A DNA stretch of 64,000 nt from Acidobacteriota bacterium (GTDB lineage: Bacteria; Acidobacteriota; Thermoanaerobaculia; Multivoradales; JAGPDF01): contig JACTMI010000010.1 of assembly GCA_014584695.1 (NCBI GenBank), positions 1 to 64,000 of the forward strand. The letters run 5' to 3'. Shown piece after piece: positions 32,097 through 39,658 of this stretch. Each line of letters starts with the position of its first letter. The stretch's first letter is position 1. A model generated the notes under the pieces. It was not told the DNA's origin and did not search any database. It worked only from the letters and a program-made list of their open reading frames with translations. The translations under genes and the position numbers were made by a program.

Positions 32097-32638
32097 ACGA
32101 GCGCAGAGGCATCCCCGCCGCGCCGCCGGCGATGCGCGAGAAGCCACGCGTCTGGTACTGGCTGCCGCACCCGTACATGACCCTGGTGCTGGTCGGCGTC
32201 TGGCTGATGCTCAACAACACGCTGCACCCGCGGCACGTGCTGATCGGCGCCGTGCTCGGCTTCGCGATTCCGCTCTTCGCCCAGCACTTCCTCCCCGAAG
32301 CGCCGAGGATCCGCTCCTGGCGCGCGGCCATGCGCTTCCTGCCGCTCTTCCTCTGGGACGTCGTGGTCGCCAACTTCGTCGTCGCCGGCCTGATCCTGAA
32401 CCTGCGTCGCCGGATGCGTCCGAGCTGGGTGGCGGTGCCGCTCGACCTCGTCGATCCCTACGCCATCACCACCCTCGCCAACGTCATCTCGCTCACGCCG
32501 GGCACCGTTTCCTCGCGGCTCGACGACGGGCGCCGCACGCTGCTCGTGCACGTGCTCGACACCGCCGATCCCGCCGCCGAGGTGGCGCGCATCAAGTCCC
32601 GATACGAACGGCCGATCCGGGAGATCTTCGAATGCTGA
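32093..32638 (+). CDS. mnhE: Na+/H+ antiporter subunit E
   Basis: 181 aa from a GTG overlapping the subunit D stop; an internal ATG at 32132 is an alternative start closer to the conserved region. PYMTLVLVGVWLMLNNTLHP, FLPLFLWDVVVANFVVAGLI and ANVISLTPGTVSSRLDDGRR carry the MrpE signature (NVISLTPGT). The tail ends in SRYERPIREIFEC. Confidence 0.92.
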   Translation: MNERRGIPAAPPAMREKPRVWYWLPHPYMTLVLVGVWLMLNNTLHPRHVLIGAVLGFAIPLFAQHFLPEAPRIRSWRAAMRFLPLFLWDVVVANFVVAGLILNLRRRMRPSWVAVPLDLVDPYAITTLANVISLTPGTVSSRLDDGRRTLLVHVLDTADPAAEVARIKSRYERPIREIFEC

Positions 32639-32901
32639 GAGCCGCGCTGCACTTCGCCTCCGCCGCGGTCGCGCTCGCGATGCTGCTCAGCCTCTACCGG
32701 CTGGTGCGCGGCCCGAGCCTGCCGGATCGCATCGTGGCGCTCGACACGCTCTACATCAACACCATCGCGCTCGTGATGCTGGTGGGGATCCAGCTCTCGC
32801 AGGCGGTCTTCTTCGAGGTCGGACTGCTCGTCGCCATGATGGGTTTCGTCGGCACCGTGGCGCTGTGCAAGTACGTGCTCGGTCGGAGCATCATCGAGTG
32901 A
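32632..32901 (+). CDS. mnhF: Na+/H+ antiporter subunit F
   Basis: 89 aa, three helices. LSLYRLVRGPSLPDRIVALD then TLYINTIALVMLVGIQLSQA match MrpF ('R..RGP..PDR..A.D'). Overlaps subunit E by 7 nt and subunit G by 4 nt. Confidence 0.93.
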   Translation: MLRAALHFASAAVALAMLLSLYRLVRGPSLPDRIVALDTLYINTIALVMLVGIQLSQAVFFEVGLLVAMMGFVGTVALCKYVLGRSIIE

Positions 32902-33254
32902 TCGCCGAGCTCGTCATCAGCGCCTGCCTCGTCCTCGGCGGCTTCTTCGCGCTCGCCGGCTCGATCGGTCTCGCCCGGCTGCCGGATTTCTACTGCCGCC
33001 TGCACGGTCCGACCAAGGCCACCACGCTCGGCGTCGGCGGCCTGCTGCTCGGCTCGATGCTCTACTTCAGCCTGCTCGAGGAGGGCGTGATCGTGCACGA
33101 GCTGCTGATCGCCGTCTTCCTCTTCATGAGCGCGCCGGTGAGCGCCCATCTGCTCGCCCGGGCGGCGCTCCACCTGGGCATCGACGCCGGCACGGCGGGA
33201 TCGCCCGCCGCCGGCACCGATCCCCCCGACCACGAGCCGCCGCCGGCGGGCTGA
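32898..33254 (+). CDS. mnhG: Na+/H+ antiporter subunit G
   Basis: 118 aa from a GTG overlapping the F stop. GGFFALAGSIGLARLPDFYC then RLHGPTKATTLGVGGLLLGS match MrpG. The C-terminal ~20 residues are Pro/Gly/Ala-rich (GSPAAGTDPPDHEPPPAG). Last gene of the rightward operon; no clear terminator hairpin follows. Confidence 0.92.
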   Translation: MIAELVISACLVLGGFFALAGSIGLARLPDFYCRLHGPTKATTLGVGGLLLGSMLYFSLLEEGVIVHELLIAVFLFMSAPVSAHLLARAALHLGIDAGTAGSPAAGTDPPDHEPPPAG

Positions 33255-33441
33255 GCGCCGGCCGGAGTCCCAGCGCTACATCCGGCGGACCAGCGCCTCT
33301 TACCCCTGGCGGCCGGCTCACCGCGGTGGCCGATCCGCTGCTCGGGCGCCACGGAAGGCCTGTCCTGGCGGCTGCCGTGGCCCCTGACCGCCGCGTTAGA
33401 CGATCTGGAGGCAGCAAGCAGGCAGTCCACGGGAGGATGCC

Positions 33442-34860
33442 ATGCCCTGTCGCGCCATTCGCGCCCTCGCTCTCTGCATCGCCGCGCTGCTCGCGGCCGC
33501 GCCGCTGCTCGGCGCCGACGGCTACGTCGACACCTCCTTCGGGACCGGCGGCCTCGCCACCTGGGGCGCCTTCGGTGCCGTGCGGCTTCAGGACGTGACG
33601 AGCACGGACGACCTGCTGATCGCGGTCGGCGGGTACGACTACGCCGGCGGCGACTCCCATCTCCACTGGTGGTCGGTCGGCCGCGACGGCTCGATCGAGC
33701 CGGATCACTTCTGCGAAGGCCTCACGAGCGACACCTTCCCGCTCTCTTTCGGCCTGTCCTCCGAGGCCCGGGTGGGCATCGTCGACCGCCAGGGACGCCT
33801 GGTCGTGGCCGGCTGGATGACGCAGCTCGGCAGCCCGGCCCAGAAGCGTCCGCTGGTCGCCCGGTTCGCCCTCGACACCGCCGGATGTGCTCTCGACGCG
33901 ACGTTCACGAGCAACGGCTGGGAGCTCTACGACGACGAGAGCTTCTGCGTCGCCGCCAGCTGCGAGGTCCTGGGGCTGGCCGCGGTGGCGGTGGAGACCG
34001 GAGCGGTGGCCTCGCTGCGGCTCGTCGCCCTAGTGCGCGCCGCTAGCGGCGGGCTCGGCGCATCGCGGCTCTTCCTCGTCCGGCTGACCTCTTCCGGCGC
34101 CCTCGATACGGCCTTCGGCGGCAACGGCTGGCTCGAAGTCCAGCACCCGCACCCGACGCACCCGACCCTGTTTCCGGAGGCGGCCCTGGCCATCGACTTG
34201 CGAGGCCGGCTGTACGTGGCCTTCACGCACTCGGACCCGGCCGACGCGCTGGACCTCGACGTGGGCGTCATGCGCTACAGCGCCGGCGGCGTTCGCGACA
34301 CCGGCTTCGGCACCTCCGGCCTGCTCGAAGTCAGGAACACGCCGCCCGGACCCGACCTCTGGGACTCGCGAGCGCACGAGATCGAGGTCGCCCCCACTGG
34401 CAACCTGGTGGTCACCCTGCGCGCAGTGGGACCAGGTGAGACTAGGTCCTACTCCTTCCTCTACCCGCCGAACGGCGGGCCGGCCATGAAGCTCCGGAGC
34501 TGGCAGGACACGCCGCCGCCCAGCGCCGTGGCGCAAGGCAACGGCTATTTCGTGGAGGCGGGGCGCATGCCGTTCTACGGCGCTGACTTCGACGCCCGTC
34601 GCTACCCGACGGCCGACCCGGAGACGCTCGATTCCTCCTTTGGCGACGACGGCGCGGCGCTCTATCACCTGCAGCCCGAGTGGGGTTTGCCGCACTTGGT
34701 CAAGGTCCATCTCTGGCACGGGCGGCTCGTCTACGCCGGCACGCGGCCGGCTCCGGCGTCCACGCAGTCGTTCCTCCTGCGCGCGACCAATGCCTATGTC
34801 TTCGCGGACGGCTTCGAGGGCGGCACCCTGGCGGCCTGGGGAGGTGGCGATCCGGATTGA
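33442..34860 (+). CDS. Secreted delta-60-repeat protein with DGFEGG C-terminal tail
   Basis: 472 aa. Signal peptide (MPCRAIRALALCIAALLAAA, cleavage near LLGADG). The mature protein contains spaced 'LD.(S/A/T)F(G)..G' repeats typical of delta-60 (beta-propeller-like) proteins: YVDTSFGTGGLATWG, ALDTAFGGNGWLEV, GVRDTGFGTSGLLEV and TLDSSFGDDGAALY. The last 20 residues read VFADGFEGGTLAAWG, a tail also found in the protein at 57709-58338. GGGAGG lies 5 nt before the ATG. Probably exported; function unknown. Confidence 0.85.
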   Translation: MPCRAIRALALCIAALLAAAPLLGADGYVDTSFGTGGLATWGAFGAVRLQDVTSTDDLLIAVGGYDYAGGDSHLHWWSVGRDGSIEPDHFCEGLTSDTFPLSFGLSSEARVGIVDRQGRLVVAGWMTQLGSPAQKRPLVARFALDTAGCALDATFTSNGWELYDDESFCVAASCEVLGLAAVAVETGAVASLRLVALVRAASGGLGASRLFLVRLTSSGALDTAFGGNGWLEVQHPHPTHPTLFPEAALAIDLRGRLYVAFTHSDPADALDLDVGVMRYSAGGVRDTGFGTSGLLEVRNTPPGPDLWDSRAHEIEVAPTGNLVVTLRAVGPGETRSYSFLYPPNGGPAMKLRSWQDTPPPSAVAQGNGYFVEAGRMPFYGADFDARRYPTADPETLDSSFGDDGAALYHLQPEWGLPHLVKVHLWHGRLVYAGTRPAPASTQSFLLRATNAYVFADGFEGGTLAAWGGGDPD

Positions 34861-35363
34861 CCGCCCGATCGGGAACCGCCGCTCCAGGGACCGTGCCCGA
34901 GAAGGTGCCGCATCTGCCGCCACCACGGCTGGTCCGGAGCCACTGAGGCTGCAGTGGCCTGCCCCTCAGAGGATCTGCTTCGACTCGACCGCCACCCCCG
35001 CCGCCCACCGGCCACTCCGCTGCGATTCCGCTGCGAATCGGCTGGCACCCGGAAGAGAGGGGGCGAGAGCTTTCATCGCCTCGAATCGGTCACGCGTCTC
35101 GACGATGGTGGGCTTCGTGTTCTCGATCTGAAAGACCTCGCCGCCCGAGCTGCGGTTCAGGCCGGCTCCAGCGCCGAGCGGCGCTACCTGGAGCCGATGG
35201 TCGGGGCGTTCCGATGCGACGACGCGCGAGACAGGCGCCGCTCGTACCACCATCAGGAACCTCTCGGAGAGGTCCGGAATCAGGCGTCACGGCGCGAGCG
35301 AATCGATGGCGGTCGCGAGCGGCTGGCACCCGGCGCGGTGGCGCGAGCTGCAGCGCTGGCGCT
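34861..35363. other. Intergenic region with dispersed repeats
   Basis: Contains a dispersed-repeat copy at 35031-35050 and a weaker one near 35318-35331 (GAGCGGCTGGCACC). A minus-strand frame reading GEVFQIENTKPTIVETRDRF near 35085-35145 looks protein-like but has no bounded gene around it. Possibly a decayed gene. Confidence 0.45.
35031..35050. repeat. Dispersed short repeat (CTGCGAATCGGCTGGCACCC)
   Basis: Shares an 18-bp core with the copies at 15882 and 38031, in the same orientation, and like those near 37972 and 38031 is followed by GGAAG. Confidence 0.6.
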
Positions 35364-36101
35364 TCAGCGCGGGCGGAAGGCTTCGGCGGGGGTGTCGACC
35401 AGGGAGGCGGCGGTGGCGCCCGGGTGCGCCGCGCGATAGCGGCTGACCAGCTCGAAGCCGATGCTGTAGCCGGCCCACACCGGCATCGTGCCGCGGCCGA
35501 TGAACCACGCGCCGTGGTCATAGCCCGGGGAGTCGAGCTCCTCGCGAGCCCGCTCGAGCCAGAGCTCGAGGTCACTCGCGGACAGCGCCCGACTCCAGGG
35601 CGGAACGATTGCCAGCAGGTCGACGGCGTAGTGGTCGGCCAGGCCCTCGGAGACCAGAGCTTCGAGCAGCGTCTGGCCGTAGCCTGGACCGCGATAGCGG
35701 GCGACGTGGTGGAGCTCGTGCGCGGCCATCTGAGGCAGCCGCTGGGCGAGCAACGCGTCGTCGAGCCGCGGGTCCACCGCCAACTCCACGTTCGCGGCGT
35801 TCAGGGTGAAGCCGCCGACGCCCCAGCCCGGGATCACGCGGCCGAGGTCGGTGGTCACGGTGACGATCGTGCCGGAGACCGAGATCTGGCGCGCTGCGGT
35901 GTCGAAGATGTCCTGGATCCACTGCCGGATCGCGTCCTCCCTGCCGGCGAGGGCGCCGTTGGGATCGGAGATCACGATGGTGAGCGCCGACGGACGGGGC
36001 GGCAGCTCGGGTGCGGTCGGGGAGGAGTCGTTGCAGGCGCTGCTCAGCAGGAGGGCGAGCGCCAGAGCGCGGAGGGGAATCGGCCGTGGGTGCGCTCGCA
36101 T
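35364..36101 (-). CDS. Lipoprotein with HELHH zinc-metalloprotease motif (DUF2268-like)
   Basis: 245 aa from MRAHPRPIPLRALALALLLS. A lipobox LSSAC at residues ~19-23 indicates a lipoprotein. The domain contains MAAHELHHVARYRGPGYGQT then LLEALVSEGLADHYAVDLLA, i.e. HExxH followed by a downstream Glu, as in DUF2268 predicted Zn-dependent proteases. The C-terminal part is WFIGRGTMPVWAGYSIGFEL, where the GY.IG segment is also conserved in that family. Likely anchored to a membrane and facing the periplasm. Stands alone on the minus strand. Confidence 0.75.
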   Translation of the reverse strand: MRAHPRPIPLRALALALLLSSACNDSSPTAPELPPRPSALTIVISDPNGALAGREDAIRQWIQDIFDTAARQISVSGTIVTVTTDLGRVIPGWGVGGFTLNAANVELAVDPRLDDALLAQRLPQMAAHELHHVARYRGPGYGQTLLEALVSEGLADHYAVDLLAIVPPWSRALSASDLELWLERAREELDSPGYDHGAWFIGRGTMPVWAGYSIGFELVSRYRAAHPGATAASLVDTPAEAFRPR

Positions 36102-36344
36102 CGAGAGTCGTCCTCGCCTCGGCAGGTCACCGCGGAAATGGGGCGCCATTCGATCCGGGTCGCCTCGACGGCGACCGTCTGGCCGACCTCGAGCTCGCGA
36201 ACGAGTGGATGCCGGCGAGCCATTCAACGCGGAACGCTGACGACCGTGGCCTGCGGACCTGCCGCCGAATTCGGCCGAGTGTAGCCATCGCGCCGTGGCG
36301 GCGGCTTGGACGAAGCGGCCGTCGGGGCGAGTGCGCCGCGGGCA

Positions 36345-37286
36345 TCAGGGGCGCCACGGGCCCGGTTGATCCACCCGGGCGAGGCGGCGTGCGAGCTCGC
36401 GGGGTGCCAGTCCGCTCAACCGTCGAAACTCGCGCACCAGATGGCTCTGGTCGGCGAAATGATGCTGCGCGGAGAAGTCGGACCAGTTGTCGGGGGCACT
36501 CTCGAGGATGGCGAGCGCGCAGCGCCGCACCCGCCAGGTGCCGATCAGCTCTTTCGGCGATAGATCCACGGCGGCGACGAAGCGGCGCCGAAACTGGCGG
36601 GCCGAGAGCTTCGCCGCCGCAGCCAGGGCGCCGACCGTCGGCGGCGGATCGGTGTTCGAAATCGCGGCCGTCGCGCGAGCGACCAGCGGATCGGGCGGAC
36701 GGGCGCGCTCGGCGACCAGCCGCAGCGCGCGGTCGAGCCGCGCCATGACTCCATCCTCGTCGTCGATCGACGCCACGGCGGCGGCGAGGCAGGTGGCCCA
36801 GGCGAGGTCCTCGAGGTCCGCGCCCGGGATCGTGCGATCTCGCAGCGGCAGCGCCGGTGCGAGCGCCAGGAACGGTCGCGCTCCCCCCGGCCGGAAGCGG
36901 ACGCCGAAGGCGCGGCGGCCGGGCTCGACGGCCACCTGGGTCGCCCGCGAGCGCGGCCCGCTGAGCCAAGCCTGGCCGTCGACGAGCGACAGGTGCGTGC
37001 AGCCGTCCGCCAACACCGTGTAGGTGCGCGCGGTGGTTCCACGGGCGATCGAGAGCGACCACAGCGAGCCCACCCAGGGGGCGAGCGCGCGGCTCGCTGG
37101 AGAGTCGCGAAAGGCGATCCCAGCCGATCGTTCGATGGCGGTGGATCGCGAGATCGAGGGGCGGCGAGCGCTGGTCACGAGCCAGGTACAGGTACGCGAG
37201 ACGAGCGGCTCGGGTTCTGGCCGAGGTCGCCCGGCACCTCGGGGCGTGACCGCTTCGTCCAAGACACGAAGCCGCCGGATCGGCAC
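36345..37286 (-). CDS. AraC-family transcriptional regulator
   Basis: Up to 313 aa. The C-terminal AraC domain (last ~110 aa) has two HTHs: VGALAAAAKLSARQFRRRFV and FSAQHHFADQSHLVREFRRL, followed by SGLAPRELARRL. The N-terminal half contains TRTYTVLADGCTHLSLVDGQ, FGVRFRPGGARPFL and LRDRTIPGADLEDL, resembling the sensor domain of DUF6597-type AraC regulators. The first ~50 residues are Arg/Ser-rich without homology, so the true start may be internal, near AIERSAGIAFRDSP. Divergent from the DUF4440 gene, its possible target. Confidence 0.8.
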   Translation of the reverse strand: MPIRRLRVLDEAVTPRGAGRPRPEPEPLVSRTCTWLVTSARRPSISRSTAIERSAGIAFRDSPASRALAPWVGSLWSLSIARGTTARTYTVLADGCTHLSLVDGQAWLSGPRSRATQVAVEPGRRAFGVRFRPGGARPFLALAPALPLRDRTIPGADLEDLAWATCLAAAVASIDDEDGVMARLDRALRLVAERARPPDPLVARATAAISNTDPPPTVGALAAAAKLSARQFRRRFVAAVDLSPKELIGTWRVRRCALAILESAPDNWSDFSAQHHFADQSHLVREFRRLSGLAPRELARRLARVDQPGPWRP

Positions 37287-37388
37287 GATCCGCGCGGTCC
37301 AGATGGGGTGCCGGGGCCCGCGGTGAGCGCTTCGACCTGGCCGCGACCGCGGTGGTCACCGAGCACCGATCGATCAGAGGAGATGTGC

Positions 37389-37886
37389 ATGAGGAGGACG
37401 CGCCGATTCATCGTCTTCGGTTGCCTCGCCATCTTCTGCGGCGCCGGCATGACTCCGCCGAGCCTGCCGCAGGCACCCGGCTCGGACGAGGCCCAATTGC
37501 GAGAGCTCAAGCAGGTGCTGTGGCCGCGCGCCTACCGCGAAGGGGATGCGGTGCTCCTCGATCGGATCCTCGCCGACGAGTTCCAGATGATCGATGCCGC
37601 TGGCGCCTGGTCGACGAAGCGGGAGGAGCTCGACTACGTGGCGAAGCACCGCCCCACGTACCAGTCGTTCCGCTTCGAGATCCGCCGCCTCGAGGTGTTT
37701 CCGAACGGAACCGCCGTGGTCGCCGGCCGCGGCGTGGTGATCGGGCAATCGACCGAACCCGACGGCAGCTTCGATTACCAGTCGTCGAACATCCTGATCT
37801 GGCGCGATGGACGCTGGCAGGCGATCGCGTCCCACGTTTCCGGGGTCAAGACCCGTCCAGCCGCGGAGCTGGCCGCGGCCGACTGA
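37389..37886 (+). CDS. Exported DUF4440/SnoaL-like (NTF2-fold) protein
   Basis: 165 aa. GAGGAG lies 6 nt before the ATG at 37389, which is preferred over the ATG at 37383. The N-terminus RFIVFGCLAIFCGAG looks like a signal peptide. The domain has LRELKQVLWPRAYREGDAVL, LDRILADEFQMIDAAGAW, REELDYVAKH and SSNILIWRDGRWQAIASHVS, the DUF4440 pattern. These NTF2-like folds bind small molecules or act in stress responses; the role here is unknown. It is divergent from the AraC-type regulator. Confidence 0.8.
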   Translation: MRRTRRFIVFGCLAIFCGAGMTPPSLPQAPGSDEAQLRELKQVLWPRAYREGDAVLLDRILADEFQMIDAAGAWSTKREELDYVAKHRPTYQSFRFEIRRLEVFPNGTAVVAGRGVVIGQSTEPDGSFDYQSSNILIWRDGRWQAIASHVSGVKTRPAAELAAAD

Positions 37887-37971
37887 GGCTGGCGATCGGC
37901 GGCGTGCCGATCGCGAACAGGATGCCATGCGCCCACCGTGAGCCGGCAAGCACCCGAAAGTCGCACGCCTC

Positions 37972-37993
37972 GGGCATCGGCTGGCACCTGGAA
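37972..37993. repeat. Dispersed short repeat, variant copy
   Basis: GGGCATCGGCTGGCACCTGG, sharing ATCGGCTGGCACCTGGAAG with the copy at 38031. Confidence 0.5.
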
Positions 37994-38030
37994 GGACCTG
38001 GAATCGCGGGCGGCGGGGCGGCGCCTCCCG

Positions 38031-38056
38031 GCTGCGAATCGGCTGGCACCTGGAAG
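38031..38056. repeat. Dispersed short repeat, full-length copy
   Basis: GCTGCGAATCGGCTGGCACC followed by TGGAAG. Same orientation as the other copies. Confidence 0.6.
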
Positions 38057-38202
38057 AGCCGCGAACACCTGGAGGGCTACCTTCGTCTGGGGATCGCGGT
38101 CGCGGAAGTCGCGCCAAACCTTTAATTTTACCCCCCACCGGGGGCGAGTCTCCCCCTCCGGCGGGGCTGGCGCGACGGGCCCGGCCCCCACTCTTCCGAC
38201 GG

Positions 38203-38231
38203 TTGACAGGGTGGAGGGGGGGGCGGACCAT
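38203..38231 (+). promoter_or_regulatory. Candidate promoter of the cytochrome operon
   Basis: TTGACA (38203-38208), a 17-bp G-rich spacer, GACCAT (38226-38231). The -35 is perfect; the -10 is poor. Confidence 0.4.
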
Positions 38232-38264
38232 GACCCGAGGGATCTTCTTTCCGAGGAGGCCCCG

Positions 38265-39641
38265 ATGCCCGCCCGAAATCCCGTCCCCGCGCTTCTCGCC
38301 GCCTGCGCCTTCACGGCTGGAGGCGCCCTCGCCCAGACCACGCCGAAGGCCGGCGACGAGGCCCTCGGCACGCAACCGTACGCCCGCTACGAGCGCCCCG
38401 CCGCCTGCGCCAGCTGTCACGTCGACATCGCGCGCCAGCACGAACAGGCGATGATGTCGCAGGCCTATACCCACCACTGGGACGAGATCGAGTACTTCGA
38501 GCTCGCCGTTCCTCACGCCGAGAAAGTGGCGAAGGTGGCGGGGGTGAAGGCCGGCTGCAACGGCTGCCACGCGCCGCTCGCCTTCCTCGCCGGCGACATC
38601 CCGCCCAAGCCGCCGTCGGCCGGAACACGCGCCAACGAGTCGGTCTCCTGCGACCTCTGCCACACCATCGTCGGCTTCCACGGCGAGGTCCCGGTCAACT
38701 TCAACTGGATCACCGAGCCGGGGAGGGTGAAGCAGGGGCCGCGGCCGGGCCTCGTGAGCCCGCACCACGAGACGCGCGAGAACCCGTTCCTGCGCTCGGC
38801 CGAGTTCTGCGGCACTTGCCACAACGAAATGGACGCCTGGGGTCTCTACGTGAAGTCGACCCACCTCGAGTGGCGGGAGGGGCCGCACGGCAGAGCGGGA
38901 ATCGTCTGCCAGGACTGTCACATGCCCCCCGCCCCGGGGCGCAGCGCGCGCATGGGCTCGGAGCTCCCCGACGTCCGCCAGCACCTCTTCCACGGCGCTC
39001 ACGACCCGGGCAAGCTCGCGGGCGTCGCCGAGGTGCGGATCCACCCGGAGGCCCGCGAGGCGGAGCCCGGCGACACGGTGCGCTTGACCGCCGTCGTGGT
39101 CAACGCCAAGGCCGGGCACAAGATCCCCAGTGGCTCGGCCGAGGAGCGAGTGCTCTGGCTCCACGTCGAGGCGAAGGACGCCCGCGGCCGGACCTTCCAC
39201 CTCGCGGTCGACAGCAAGGGCTTCCCGGGCGAGGAGTACACGATCGCCTCGGCCACCGCGCTCGCCTACCAGGACATCGGCGACATCCGCGGCATCCCGG
39301 ACTTTCCGGGCCTCAAGCGCGACGGCACCTACGCGGCGATGGCCGAGGGGGACCGCATCTTTCGCCTCCCCTACCTCGACCCGCAGGGCCGCATGACGAT
39401 CTCCCAGTGGAATACCGCCGCGTTCTCGACCGACTACCGCCTCGCCCCGCTCGCCGCAGTGGCCGAGACCTTCACCTGGAAGGTGCCCGGCGACGCCGCC
39501 GCCGGCCCGGTGACGGTGACCGCGAGTCTCCACTACTCACGCCTCGTCTCCTCGGTCGGCGAGTACCTGGGTGTGCCAGCCGAGGAGTGGGAGCCAATCT
39601 TCATCAACGACCACGCGACGACATTCGAGATCCTCGACTGA
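38265..39641 (+). CDS. Secreted five-heme cytochrome c
   Basis: 458 aa from MPARNPVPALLAACAFTAGG with a signal peptide cleaved near GALAQ. Five CxxCH heme-binding motifs: CASCH (~48), CNGCH (~97), CDLCH (~128), CGTCH (~181) and CQDCH (~214), arranged as in cytochrome c554-like multiheme proteins. Scattered His residues (QHEQAMMSQAYTHHWDEI; SPHHE; STHLEW) may be distal ligands. The C-terminal 230 aa is a beta-rich domain (GDTVRLTAVVVNAKAGHKIP) without hemes. Expected role is periplasmic electron transfer. GAGGAGG precedes the start. Followed 17 nt later by a heme-motif beta-barrel gene, so the two likely work together. Confidence 0.9.
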   Translation: MPARNPVPALLAACAFTAGGALAQTTPKAGDEALGTQPYARYERPAACASCHVDIARQHEQAMMSQAYTHHWDEIEYFELAVPHAEKVAKVAGVKAGCNGCHAPLAFLAGDIPPKPPSAGTRANESVSCDLCHTIVGFHGEVPVNFNWITEPGRVKQGPRPGLVSPHHETRENPFLRSAEFCGTCHNEMDAWGLYVKSTHLEWREGPHGRAGIVCQDCHMPPAPGRSARMGSELPDVRQHLFHGAHDPGKLAGVAEVRIHPEAREAEPGDTVRLTAVVVNAKAGHKIPSGSAEERVLWLHVEAKDARGRTFHLAVDSKGFPGEEYTIASATALAYQDIGDIRGIPDFPGLKRDGTYAAMAEGDRIFRLPYLDPQGRMTISQWNTAAFSTDYRLAPLAAVAETFTWKVPGDAAAGPVTVTASLHYSRLVSSVGEYLGVPAEEWEPIFINDHATTFEILD

Positions 39642-39658
39642 GCCGAAAGGGAGACCTC

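Larger units (their letters stand above)
37887..38264. other. Intergenic region with two dispersed-repeat copies and the cytochrome promoter
   Basis: Two repeat copies lie 60 bp apart (37972, 38031). Then comes an AT-rich island (CTTTAATTTTA near 38120) followed by C-rich/G-rich hairpins (CCCCCACCGGGGG) and a promoter-like TTGACA at 38203. GAGGAGG precedes the cytochrome start. Confidence 0.5.

Noticed and set aside
38100-38200. C-rich/G-rich hairpins upstream of the cytochrome operon as a riboswitch.
   Set aside because: They are short GC-only stems without any recognisable aptamer core, and they lie upstream of the candidate promoter.
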